A stretch of 64,000 nt of DNA from Taiwanofungus camphoratus. Taxonomy: Eukaryota > Basidiomycota > Agaricomycetes > Polyporales > Taiwanofungaceae. The stretch's first letter is position 1. Every line of letters starts with the position of its first letter. The position numbers were made by a program, and so were the translations under genes. The DNA lies in NCBI GenBank assembly GCA_003999685.1, contig CP021226.1:2232001-2296000 (forward strand), in the 5' to 3' direction. The notes below the pieces were generated by a model that saw only the letters and a program-made list of their open reading frames with translations, had not been told where the DNA came from and did not search any database. Positions 10,702 to 20,431 of this stretch are shown in pieces.

Positions 10702-12279
10702 TTACAGAAAATCCACAAAGTCGTGGTGCTGAGAGAAGTGGGGGAATCTTACTCCTTTCGTTTCTTGCCCCTGCTCCTCCTGCTCAGAGGCTTCATCATC
10801 CGCCTCGTTTTCATCTTTCATGTTGGCCCTTCGGTTTGGGGGTCCTGTTCCCCGACCCGAGGTTCGCTCCGGGCAGTCTTTGGCCAGGTGCCCCTTATTG
10901 TGGCATTTGTAGCAGGAGCCCGTCCTTCGGTCTTGCAAGCGCTGATGGTCTGGCTTCCCACTGTCAAATGCCCTTGCTGCGACTCGTGGAGGGGTTTTCG
11001 AAGTTCTTTGAGCGGCATCGATGGCCTTGTTGTTTCGATAGGCCCGGTCCCGTTGGGCAGCAGCTTCCTTCCATCCTTCTAGGGTTGTGGGGGCTACATC
11101 TCGTTCCATGATTCGGACTCGCATGGTGCTGGGTAGTTTTTCTCGGTACCAGGCCATAAGGGCACTTTCTTCGGTGATTTCTGCCCTGCGGGCCAGTCGG
11201 TCGAACTCCTCGTTGAAATCGGCAATGGGTTTGTCGTAGGTGTAGACCAAGTTCCGTAGTTCGATGGCTGCAGAGACCTCCTCCTCTATTACCCCGAACC
11301 TTTTGATGAACTCGAGAGCGACATTCCTGAAAGTGCCGTACCCCCGGCTCACCCCTCGGATGAGGGGGTGGGGTTCGAGTGCCTTTTCGGTGAGAGTATC
11401 GGCCCAGGCACCAGCATGGCCTTCGAGGTGGCCAAGGAAATTGCCGACCTTTTCTCGTTCGGAAGCAGAGGCCCATCGCTCGGTGTCAAATCTTCGGGCA
11501 AATTGGATGAGGAAGTGTCGGGCATCCTCTCGCTTTCCAGAGAACTTAGTAATTTCTGGCTCTTTTCGGTCCGGTACCCGTGCAGCTCCCTGTGGGAGGG
11601 GCGTTCCTCCAGGCGGCTGCCCCCCTCCAGGGGGTCCTCCCCCAGGGGGTCCTCCTCCCCCAGGTGGTCCTCCTCTACCGGGTAGTCCTCCTCCACCGGG
11701 CACTCCTCCGCCAGGTGTTTCTCCTCCGCCAGGTGGTCCTCCTCCACCAGGTGGTCCTCCTGGGGGTCCTCCACTCTCGTCATAAGGTGGTCCTCCCTCG
11801 GGGGGGCCTTCCTCCCCCAGCCCATCGTCAGGCGGTGGCCCTGATTCCCCTATTCCTGATCGGAAAGAGCTCAAGCCACGGGGTGTTTCCGGAGTGGAAG
11901 GGGATGTTTTTCCTGTCCCTTCAGTTTCCATTTGTCGTTCTGTCCGTTCAATGTCAGGATCGGTTAGTTCTGAGCTGGAGCCTTCGTCGGAGGGTGGGTC
12001 GGTTTCGTCAAAGGTTGTCCAGCGGGCCTGGATGAGGGCACGATTGGTTGGAGTACAAGGTTCGAAATCGCTTCCCCTGTAGAGTGCAGAGTCGTAGCGG
12101 TGAGGGCACGGTTGCGTTGAGCAGACCCTCCAGTTAGAAGTCTTCGTGTAATGTCGGTGTACGTCCCGATTGTTCTCCGCTTGATAGCGATGAGCCTTCC
12201 CGGCGCACGTCAGGGTCGACCTCCGCCTCGTTTTGGAGGATGGATCCAGCTTGCCACCGGCGATAGAAATCTCGGGCAC
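10702..12279 (-). CDS. gag: Gypsy gag with zinc knuckle
   Basis: 525 residues. There is a Ser/Glu/Asp-rich N-terminal part, then a long Pro/Gly repeat region (about 11600-11800 on the DNA), then the conserved capsid-like region (EITKFSGKREDARHFLIQF and after), then the zinc knuckle CYKCHNKGHLAKDC (CX2CX4HX4C) near the C-terminus. The capsid part packages RNA in this family. Another open stretch lies between the 5' LTR and this frame (about 12134-12690, minus strand) and overlaps its beginning, so the true translation start is uncertain. Confidence 0.85.
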   Translation of the reverse strand: MPEISIAGGKLDPSSKTRRRSTLTCAGKAHRYQAENNRDVHRHYTKTSNWRVCSTQPCPHRYDSALYRGSDFEPCTPTNRALIQARWTTFDETDPPSDEGSSSELTDPDIERTERQMETEGTGKTSPSTPETPRGLSSFRSGIGESGPPPDDGLGEEGPPEGGPPYDESGGPPGGPPGGGGPPGGGETPGGGVPGGGGLPGRGGPPGGGGPPGGGPPGGGQPPGGTPLPQGAARVPDRKEPEITKFSGKREDARHFLIQFARRFDTERWASASEREKVGNFLGHLEGHAGAWADTLTEKALEPHPLIRGVSRGYGTFRNVALEFIKRFGVIEEEVSAAIELRNLVYTYDKPIADFNEEFDRLARRAEITEESALMAWYREKLPSTMRVRIMERDVAPTTLEGWKEAAAQRDRAYRNNKAIDAAQRTSKTPPRVAARAFDSGKPDHQRLQDRRTGSCYKCHNKGHLAKDCPERTSGRGTGPPNRRANMKDENEADDEASEQEEQGQETKGVRFPHFSQHHDFVDFL

Positions 12280-12823
12280 TCAGTAGCCTTTGATATAGGT
12301 TCACAATTATGGGAACGGCCAATTGAAATGAGAAACGTGGGTTTGAGAGCACCTTCTGAGCAGCGAGGATACGGTGGTCAAGGACTTCGTCAAAATCTTC
12401 AGAGGGAGTGGGAGGTAGCGGTCGGCTCTCCTCCCTTGCCAGCCTGTCGTGATTTTCCAACACGGCTTGCCAAGCGTCGCTGGCTCTGGAGATGCGGGAG
12501 CGGGTGTAAAGGATCAGCTCCCTCTGTTCAGCTGGGAGGAAGCTGGTGGAACTATCGGCGTGGAGAATGGCTCTGAGGTTGCGCTCAGCTCGATCCAGGA
12601 CTTCTTCTAAAGTCGGGAGAGAAGGGTCAAATGCTGCGCGATCCAGTTCTTCTTCTTGTTCGTAGTCGATATCAAAAGGTCGTTGATAATCCGTGGTGAT
12701 CAGTACTAATCGTATGAGTACGCTGACCTCGCCTTCTTCGAGACCGGTACGGGTCTTTTAGGCACTGTCTTCCTGTGACCTCTCGAACCAGGACGGGTTC
12801 GGGTTTATGGAGTCGTATTCTAG

Positions 12824-13325
12824 TGTTACCGGGGGGTTCACCCTGATAATGCTGCAGAAGCTTGAAGCGGTGTGCAGCGAAGGGTCGAAGAGGAACGACG
12901 GTGACGACGAGTCACAGTCCTCGGTAGTCTTCAACTACAAGCCCTATGTAGTCGCGATAGTCTTTCACGGGCTTCTTGCGGTGCAAAGAGATGTGAGAAA
13001 GACTAGCGTGTATTGGTACTAATGCGTAGTATACTTTAGGAAGGATGAACGAAGAGAATACGACTAAGGGAACCTCCAACAGTGGGACCCCCTTCTTATA
13101 CTGCCACCGCCAACCCCCAGGTATACTAGCAGCCCCCCAGAGACCGCATAAGGTGAGAGGAGTCAGCGGCCCGAAAGTACATAACTACCATGGCGTAAGC
13201 GGGGACGGTCGGCCCGTCAGTCAATCTGGGTAAGTAGGGTGTGGAAGGGATGCCGCGCGTCCATGGTGTGACAAACAGAGGGAAAGAAAAAACGAACACG
13301 TCTCTAGTCCTACCCGACAGTAACA
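12824..13325 (-). repeat. Gypsy 5' LTR (minus-strand orientation)
   Basis: 502 bp, TGTTA...TAACA, matching 5587-6088 base for base as far as I could compare. It would carry the promoter for transcription towards lower coordinates. Confidence 0.95.
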
Positions 13326-13330
13326 CTTTC
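13326..13330. repeat. Gypsy target-site duplication CTTTC, second copy
   Basis: CTTTC follows the LTR end at 13325, identical to 5582-5586. Confidence 0.95.
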
Positions 13331-15541
13331 CATAACCGTCGGCCGCGATAACTGGGGTTATCGACTTGTGTCCCCCAGCGCTTTTTGACCCTTGCCTTTA
13401 CGCGGGCAAGGGCCATCGATTGTGAGATGAATTCCGGTTGGGGATCATCCAATGCTTTCTTCGCGAGTTCATCAACAAACTCGTTCTGGAAAATGCCTTT
13501 ATGGGATGGAACCCATAAAAGGACGATGCGTCGGCGTTCATCTGCATCGAGGAACGCTCGGACGTGTTGAGAGGCCATGACCGCCGCCATTTGCGACGGC
13601 CCGACTTCCGGCTTAAAGATTCGGTCAAGTGCCGATTGGTTATCGGAACAGACCGTGAGGGTGGTGATGTGGGCAGGGACGTCACGGACCGCTTCTCGCA
13701 GCCCGCGCGCCAATGCCAGCATCTCCGCATCGAAGCTCTGGACCTTTCCGGCCCCAAATCTTCCATGGGCAACGTGATCTTCCCCGTCAATGACGAGCCA
13801 CGCGCTACCAGATCTTACTGTGGGCGCATTTGCATACGATCCATCAGTGAATAACATTCGCCCTTCTGGCTGGGCCAACTGGCGTCGGAATTCCGGCCAC
13901 CAGGTGAACTCCAGCCAGTCGGTGAATTCAGGAGAGCTTTTGTTTGGACCTTTTCCGTCCAAAAACATCCGCTCGAAACGATCTTTGTACCGATCCACGA
14001 CCCGGTCACCGGGCCGCGCCTCCGGGTGGAGGGGTGCAAAATCTTCTGATGACTGCCTCCCGATACGATCTATGAACGTCATCGGGGTGACAGCCTGTTT
14101 TTTGCCACGTCGCGAATTAAGCGGCCATGGCGCAGTGATATTGGTGACGTTGGTCGCCCAATATGGTGGAAGAGCAGCCCTCATTGGGTGCCCTTCATGA
14201 ACTCGCCGCGCTCTGAGCGCAGCTTTTTCCATGTATCGGTCGACCTGGATGCGGATGGGGACCAGCCCACCCAGCATTTCCATCGCCCCGATTGGTGTGG
14301 TCTTGAAACAGCCGGTGATCCACCTGGCTGCTCTCGACTGAGCGGTCTGTAATTCTTTTGCAGCCCATTTGAGGCTCTTCCACTGTGGGTTCCACCACAG
14401 TTGAGCGCCGTATAGCATCAGCGGAACGACGTGCGCTATATAGAGCCGTCGTTTGTTGATGGAATGGAATCCGCGTGCCAAGTTACCGAGCATGCGGAGT
14501 GTATTGCACGTGCTGGCCGCCTTATTGGCGTAGAACCGCACGTGTGCATGGAAGCTAAGCTTGGGGTCTAAAAAGAACCCAAGATAGCGCATCGTGTCCT
14601 TTGCTCGCAAAGTGACGTCATGTCCATCGGTCCGGATGGTTAGATCCGGACCAAGGGGTCGAGAAGTCGAATACCCCTTCTGACGCTTCCAGAAGTGCAT
14701 CAACTCCAGCTTGTCTCCTTCGACGCCTAAACCTAAACGGTTCAGGTCGCCTACGAGATTATGGAAGACATCCGCCAAAATGGCGTTGTTCTTCAAGATA
14801 AGGGCTTGCGGGCTGTCGTCAACAGCCTTCGGCGAAGCCGCCATGATGAGACCATCGTCTACATAGAACTGAGTCCCGGTTCGGCCCAGTTGTACCAAAT
14901 GGACTGGCGCCCACTTGTGTATAACCGGTGCAATATAAATCCCAGATAGAATCGGGGATAAGCTAGAGCCCTGACCAACTCCGACATCAAAGTCAGATGG
15001 ATCAGTCAGGGTACCGTTAAACAGGAATCGGGTTTTACGCCCGATCAAGTAATTTGCCATGAAATTACAGAGCTTACTATTGAAGCCCTGCTTTCGCATG
15101 ATTCCTACCAGTGCATCATGATTGATGGACGGGTAGAATTGGGACACATCGAGCAATAGCATCGATGGGATAAGGTTGCGTGCCCATGCCTTTTTGACAT
15201 TGTGCACAAGTTGAATGCCAGCGTCAGTGGTGCTATGCTGCATAGCCCCTCCGAACTGACATGGGTGTAGGATTCCCCATTTTTGGGCATCCCACTGCAT
15301 TCGCTTGGCAATGATCTTTTCGAACAATTTGCCGAAGCAGTTCAGCAAGCAGATAGGCCTGTAGGCCTTCGCTAGCGTATAGTCTGGTTTGTTCGGTTTG
15401 GGTAACACCACCGTAACAGACCGCTTGAAGACGCTCGGATAAACCTCGAAATCGAGGCAAGCGTTATAGTACGTGCGCAGCCATTGCCACACGTGTATAC
15501 CGAGATCGGTCTCGATGCCCTCCTCAGAGTGTTCGATCCGG
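13331..15541 (-). pseudogene. LINE ORF2, reverse transcriptase and RNase H part
   Basis: The middle segment of LINE ORF2. Reverse transcriptase motifs are present in order: KAYRPICLLNCFGKLFEKI, the first catalytic Asp in LLLDVSQFYPSINHDALV, GVGQGSSLSPILS, and FYVDD. A type I RNase H follows (LFTDGSYA, FDAEMLAL, CSDNQSALDRI, WVPSHKG with the final Asp in FVDELAKKA). The segment is bounded by the 1.77-kb insert on its 5' side and the gypsy element on its 3' side. The motifs look intact; the segment is inactive only because the gene has been split. Confidence 0.9.
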
Positions 15542-17307
15542 TGATGAGTCCCGTAGCCTCCTGGGCCCCGAATCGCGATTTTAGGAGCTTTCTGATCCCC
15601 CAACCGACCACTCTAAGACTCTCCTACAGCCTACGACAGGAGGGATAGGTTCCTATAATATTCCTAACGCCCCCTCTCCTTCCTAAACCCTCCTAACACC
15701 CTACGAAGTCTTGCGAAGTCACACGAGGTGCTACGAGATTTCGAATGCTAGACGCGAAGTCCCTAACTCCTGCTAAGTCCACTATCGGACACTGCCGGCC
15801 CTCCCATACTGTTCCATTGGATCTAGGTCCTATCTACAACGTCACTCATCCCGGGCTTAGCTAAGAAGTCTTAGCTAAGTCTCTCCTAGCTCTTGTGATT
15901 GCAGCTACCTCCGATAGGCTCCGAAACGGTCCGAAGTTCCGGAAATTGGACTTAGGAAGCCTTGTGCACCCCCATGGGTCTCGATCCTATGCCATAAGGT
16001 CATCCTAGGGCGTACCCATATGACCCTCCACCCAGTTAGGACACCTCCTGCCCCGATTAGGCCAAGTCCCGCTGCTAAGAACTTCGTGCGCTCTTAGCCC
16101 GCTAAGATAGGTGATCACGGCGCATGGCTGCTCTCGGATAGTCATCCCGCCCTCGTGAATGAAGTTGGTCACCTTTCTACCGTTCGTAGTTCCCCTGTTT
16201 CAGTTCCTAATTAGTTCCTATCCCCCTCGTGTTCACTTCGGAGTCCATGCGTTTTAGTACACATTTCGGACTCGTAAGGATCACTTCGCGCAAGATTAGT
16301 TCACCTCACGCTCCCCTATTTAGTCAGAGGTAGTTTACTATGTATGAGAGAGACCCCTCAGTGCACGCTTCTCTCTTTGGAATACCAGTTCCCCTGTAGC
16401 TCCGATCTCAGGAAAGCGCCGCGAGTACAACCTTAGGAACGGTCCCAAGGTCCCTAAGTCTCCACCCCAGCTTCGTTTCAGTACCTTTGAACTACGTCTA
16501 CGCTCGCGATATATCTACGAACTACGTCTACGCTTCCCGAACTACGCACTACGATCTACGAAGTCGCCGTGACTTCGTGCCCTTCAGCACCTCTTATAGC
16601 ACCTATCCGGTGGGCCTCCGCCTTAGTTATACCCTTAGGCTCACGTTGCGTCATCCCTACGTCCTACGAATAACCCTACGACTCCCCCATAGCCTTCATT
16701 ACAGGCTATAGTACATCTCTCTACGCCCTCGAACTCTCCGACCCACACCTCGACGTCATCAAACACTTCAGAGCTTTCAGCAACCTCGTTCCCTCATTCC
16801 TATTCCAAGTATTAGCTCTCCGAACCATCCGACCTCTCCTACAAGTCTCCTACGCCAGCCAAACCTCGCCCACCTCACTCTAACAAACCTCTAAGCCTTA
16901 CACCCTTTAGCTAACTCTAGCTAAAAGGACTTCGCAGCAGTCTCGTACCCTCTGCCGCTTAGTAGAAATTATAGTCCATTGGCTTATTGCTCCCTAATTC
17001 TATACAGCCTACGAAGTCAGCTCGCGCGATTTAGCTAAAACTTCGAAGGACTTCGCAGAATCTCGAAGGACTTCGCGTACTTCGGAGGGCCTCGCAAGGC
17101 CTTAGGGATAGTCTAGCACTTAGGAACAAGATCCTGTTGTGCAGGACCCTTGACCCCTTACTCCCCTACTTACAAAAACAAGACATACAGGTTTCCCGAT
17201 ATCATACAGGTTGTAGCTCCTACCCTCACACCCTCACAGTTATCACACTACCCCACAGCCACGTTGCGGAGCACTCCCTAGGTACCAGGGTCCCCTAGGT
17301 CGTATCA
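15542..17307. mobile_element. 1.77-kb non-coding insertion in the LINE (solo LTR or non-autonomous element)
   Basis: The LINE frame is interrupted exactly here. CCGG occurs at 15538-15541 and again at 17308-17311 (or CCGGT if the shared T is counted), a 4- or 5-bp target duplication. The insert starts TGATGAG and ends GTATCA, so it has TG...CA ends within a short TGAT/ATCA inverted pair. I saw no ORF of any note and no coding similarity. Internally it is rich in CTACGAAGTC, GACTTCGC and GAACTACGTCTACGCT words repeated in both orientations. TG...CA ends and a short duplication favour a long solo LTR or a terminal-repeat-type non-autonomous LTR relative; the family is unknown. Confidence 0.65.
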
Positions 17308-19470
17308 CCGGTCCACCATCCATTTAATCCACATCCAGTTCACGTGATCGGGACCGGGTGCGGACGTATTGCTAGTGGATTTGAGATTCTCGCGAATCTC
17401 AGTTTCACTAATATCCGGTAGAGTCAATTCCTCCCTTTGAGGAATTTCTTCTACGAACGACAGATCCACCGGCCGTGGGTTGGCAGGTGTGAACTGAGCT
17501 TGAAAAGCGCGACTGAGATCAGTCGCGCTTTGGACTGGCGTACCATCAGCTTGTCGCAGCTGAATAGTAGCCTCTTGTCGTCTCGGCTTTGTCCATGCGA
17601 CAAAGTCAGAGATCGATTGGGGATTGGATTCATTCATGATCCGATCAAAGTGTGCACGCTTCGCCCACTTCGTGGTCCGGCGAAGTGTTGCACGTTGTTT
17701 ATGCCGTTCGGACCGAAGTTCGGCGGCAACGTCATATGCGTCTGCAGTGGCCTGAGCACCAGGTCCCAGCTGATGACGTGTGTAGCGATACTGTCCAGAC
17801 GCCGTACTAAGACGGTGCTGGGTGTTCGCTAACTTAGTAGCCGCGCGAGAGCATGCCGCATCCCACCACGACTTTGAACGTTTGGATGGTCGTTTTACAG
17901 CTGAAAACTCCATCCATAGTCGTTGGAGGTCTCGCTCAAGGCGATCCCCCATTCTTTCAACGCCTTGGGCGCTGCTGAAGTGTGTCGGGTAATCAACGAA
18001 CAGTTTTGCCGTTGCCGTCACAAATTGTTGAGCCGCGTCACCGGTACGAGGAATCCCCCGCACCGATTCTGGCTCAACTTCAATCGGCATCTCCCACCGC
18101 AGGACCGCGTGGTCGCTGTTGTGGCGATGTGACATGAGTACATGAAGGTCTTGGCCTTCATAGTACGCTGGGTCGATCCACACCAAGTCTATGACTCCAG
18201 GTGTGAGAGCGATGTTGTGGGAACGCCAAGTGGCTGGACTGTCCTGGGCGTTCATCAAGACCAGATCAAGTTCGGCCTGGGCCAACTCGATGAGGCGATT
18301 GGAATCAGCGTAATGCGGAGGCCGCACCCGAGATCCCGCAGCTCGTGCATCCCACAATGGGTGGCGGAGATTGAAATCCCCGCACATACACGCAATGGGT
18401 GGAAGCGCGTGTACACGTGTTTCCAAATATCGGACAGCATCAAAGGTGGTGCTGTCGTTGTACACGTTCAGGACATTAAAGTCCCCGGACGGAAGCTTAA
18501 GCGCTACCATAAGGCAGTCCTTATGGGAGACGCTGTGGGTGACAACTTGCGGGGAGGCCGCAGCCCACCGCTTGTTGACATAGATTGCAACCCGGGAATC
18601 TTTCGATGCCCCGAGGCACTTGAACGAGGCATGGGCAGACGTATTCTCATACGCTTCCCCGTCCCGTGACTTAGCTGAGGCCACATCCTTGATACGGCCC
18701 CAGAATATCTCCTGGACACAGACGATGTCGGCGTCCCTATGTCTCTCAAGCAAAATGCCCATATTCTCCGCAGATTTCTGAACATTTGCGCTTATGCATG
18801 TGAGTGCGAGTCTAGTAGGTTCGCCTCTCAGATTGTCGCCATCAGCCGTTGGGCTGGGCGTACGGGAGGGGTCCGCTTCCACCTCCATGGGGGAATCGGA
18901 CCGTTCATTATGTTGTGACTCCGGCGGAGTTCCAAACGGTGGGGCCGAGGCACCGTCAGAAATTTCCGGTTCACACACTGACTCACTAAGCCCATGAGGG
19001 TTTATTGGCGCTAGGCCCGAACTGGTGTGCCATGCACTTCCATCGTGGGCAAGGGGCATGGAGACAGCATGGCTGCCTCCAATACCATTGTATTCATTAC
19101 CCCCTCCCTCAGAGGGAGAGGGCCTACGAGTCCTTTGTGAATCGTCTGGCACTATGGCCGTCGATTCAAAGAGAGGACCTCTCGAGAGAGAGGAACTCGA
19201 AGTGGAACTCTCCCCATGATAGGGTGAGTTCAAAGGTGTGTCCAGAGGACGAGATCTCGGGTGGTCCGAGTCAGCTTGAGTGCGATGAGCAGGGCAGCCG
19301 CCATGCACCGACATCGCACTCGACGAGGTGGGTGCACCATCAGTCCTAAGACCAACAGCGGCTATAGGGGCACCAGTATGGGGGGAATAGGGAAGGGAAC
19401 GATGGGATTTAGACATGCCAGACACGGGCGCTAAATCGAGATGGTGGTGGTACTGGTTCAAGAAGCGGCG
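17308..19470 (-). pseudogene. LINE ORF2, N-terminal endonuclease part
   Basis: The 5' segment of LINE ORF2. A Ser/Pro/His-rich leader of about 220 residues precedes an apurinic/apyrimidinic-type endonuclease: SANVQKSAENM, CVQEIFW, CMCGDFNLRHPLWDARAAG and SHRHNSDHAVLRW (the SDH motif). A linker with SAPGPDHVNWMWIKW follows, the start of the reverse transcriptase region. The first ATG of the open frame lies in the flanking target duplication, so it is not a LINE start codon. The first internal Met, in GMSKSHRS, is the earliest within the element. Confidence 0.88.
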
Positions 19471-19484
19471 GATAGGCATATCTT
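19471..19484. repeat. LINE target-site duplication, 5' side copy
   Basis: GATAGGCATATCTT, identical to 4613-4626. It ends 32 bp before the start codon at 19517, so the LINE entered the leader or core promoter of that gene. Confidence 0.9.
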
Positions 19485-19516
19485 AGCAAGCTTCCAGAGT
19501 CAACTAGTCAAGTACT

Positions 19517-20018
19517 ATGCACGCCGCTAATGTTGCTTCTGCAGCAACACCAGTCACTCAAACAGACGATTCATTTGAGCTGTATGATCTTCGCGTCGAG
19601 GCTGTCTGCCCTCCAGGCAAGCGGATCATGCGCGGGGCGAAAGATGGAGACTATTTCACGCTTGAAGGAGAGATGTTACATCTTCCACCAGGGCAGAGCA
19701 TTTCGATCTATTCACTTGGTACGCATTCTGGTCCTTCTCTTGATTCTATTTGATCCCAAGTTCTTCATTATTTGATGAACATGATTGTTAGGCTCCGTGC
19801 TACCTCTTCTTGCTGCAAAACAGCGAGCTACATCACCTTGCGACTGGATGTCTACGGACGCAGAGGTAGTATGTCCCGATCCATATTGCTCAAGCAAGTT
19901 ACGTATCATACGGACGGCCGTACGAATATTCAGGCACAGTGATGTTACAGTTGCGCCGCTTCTAGATTGTGCGGAGAAAGCAGAGGCGAAGGAGCCCTGC
20001 AGTACACCGGCAATATGA
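19517..20018 (+). CDS. TIGR04076-family protein
   Basis: Two exons, 19517-19718 and 19792-20018, with a 73-bp intron, giving 142 residues. The sequence shows the hallmarks of the TIGR04076 family: YDLRVEAVCPPGKRIM, GDYFTLEGEMLHLPPGQ, then SVLPLLAAKQRAT and DWMSTDAEVVCPDPYC. The Cys pairs (VCPP and VCPDPYC) may bind metal. The family occurs in bacteria and fungi and has no established function. A strongly conserved core with no transmembrane segment or signal peptide suggests a small soluble protein. The gene lies directly next to the LINE, whose insertion moved its original upstream sequence 14.8 kb away, so its expression may be altered. Confidence 0.85.
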
Positions 20019-20431
20019 AAATAAGACGTACTGATCTGAAGTTTCAGGTACGAAACACTTTGGCCCGCGCATGGCTCCATTTATCTCGAGAGACCCTGTT
20101 TTCGTTCTTTGCATACATGCATAGGTTTCACACACGAACTGCAGAAACAGATGTATTTGTCATCGACGTCTACTCCTCCAGCATGATTAAAAGCTCAGAT
20201 ATGGGACGAACATTTTGCAGCTGCACAATCATCATTTCAGTGACAGATAAACCGGTTTGGTAGACTTCTGCGTTTCGATGTGGTGAGGACTCGACAATGC
20301 AAAGCGCTGGACACCACCGCCCAAAGTATAGCCCGCAACTGTTAGGGGTACTCTGCATTCAATTGCGTAGTCCTTGTGATGTCAGAGGCCAGTAAGCTTG
20401 CTCTGCATGAAGAACCAATGCAACTCTAAGG
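20019..20431. other. Intergenic, 3' ends of convergent genes
   Basis: Lies between the stops of the TIGR04076 gene and TAD3. No conserved coding segment or RNA gene recognised. Confidence 0.6.

Larger units (their letters stand above)
5587..13325 (-). mobile_element. Ty3/gypsy chromovirus, looks whole and young
   Basis: A 7739-bp LTR retrotransposon on the minus strand. It carries two 502-bp LTRs beginning TGTTA and ending TAACA, a 5-bp target duplication CTTTC, gag, pol (protease, reverse transcriptase, RNase H, integrase, chromodomain) and a third open frame before the polypurine tract. The LTRs looked identical over their whole length when read side by side, so the insertion is very recent. 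No breaks were noticed; it looks whole. It sits inside the RNase H to C-terminus linker of the LINE and is therefore younger than the LINE. The chromodomain after integrase places it among the chromoviruses, whose integration is commonly biased to heterochromatin. Confidence 0.95.
4627..19470 (-). mobile_element. Tad1-like LINE with RNase H, interrupted by two later insertions
   Basis: A non-LTR retrotransposon read on the minus strand. It enters at 19470, ends in a poly-A tail (T tract on the plus strand up to 4652), and is flanked by the 14-bp target duplication GATAGGCATATCTT (4613-4626 and 19471-19484). Removing the gypsy element (5587-13325) and the 1.77-kb insert (15542-17307), each with one target copy, leaves about 5.3 kb. 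The coding order is apurinic endonuclease, reverse transcriptase, RNase H, C-terminal CCHC, as in the Tad1 clade of fungi. No separate ORF1 is present and the endonuclease frame is open right up to the 5' junction, so the copy is probably 5'-truncated. The reading frame is continuous across both insertion points once one target copy is ignored, so the LINE frame was open when the later elements landed. Confidence 0.9.

Noticed and set aside
11264-11785. 173-residue plus-strand frame rich in Pro/Gly
   Set aside because: It is the reverse reading of the low-complexity Pro/Gly region of gag.
15542-17307. Insert considered as a Helitron or as a TIR DNA transposon
   Set aside because: It lacks TC...CTRR ends and does not sit between A and T; terminal identity is too short (four bases) and a 4-5-bp duplication fits an LTR-type end better. 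Kept as unclassified.
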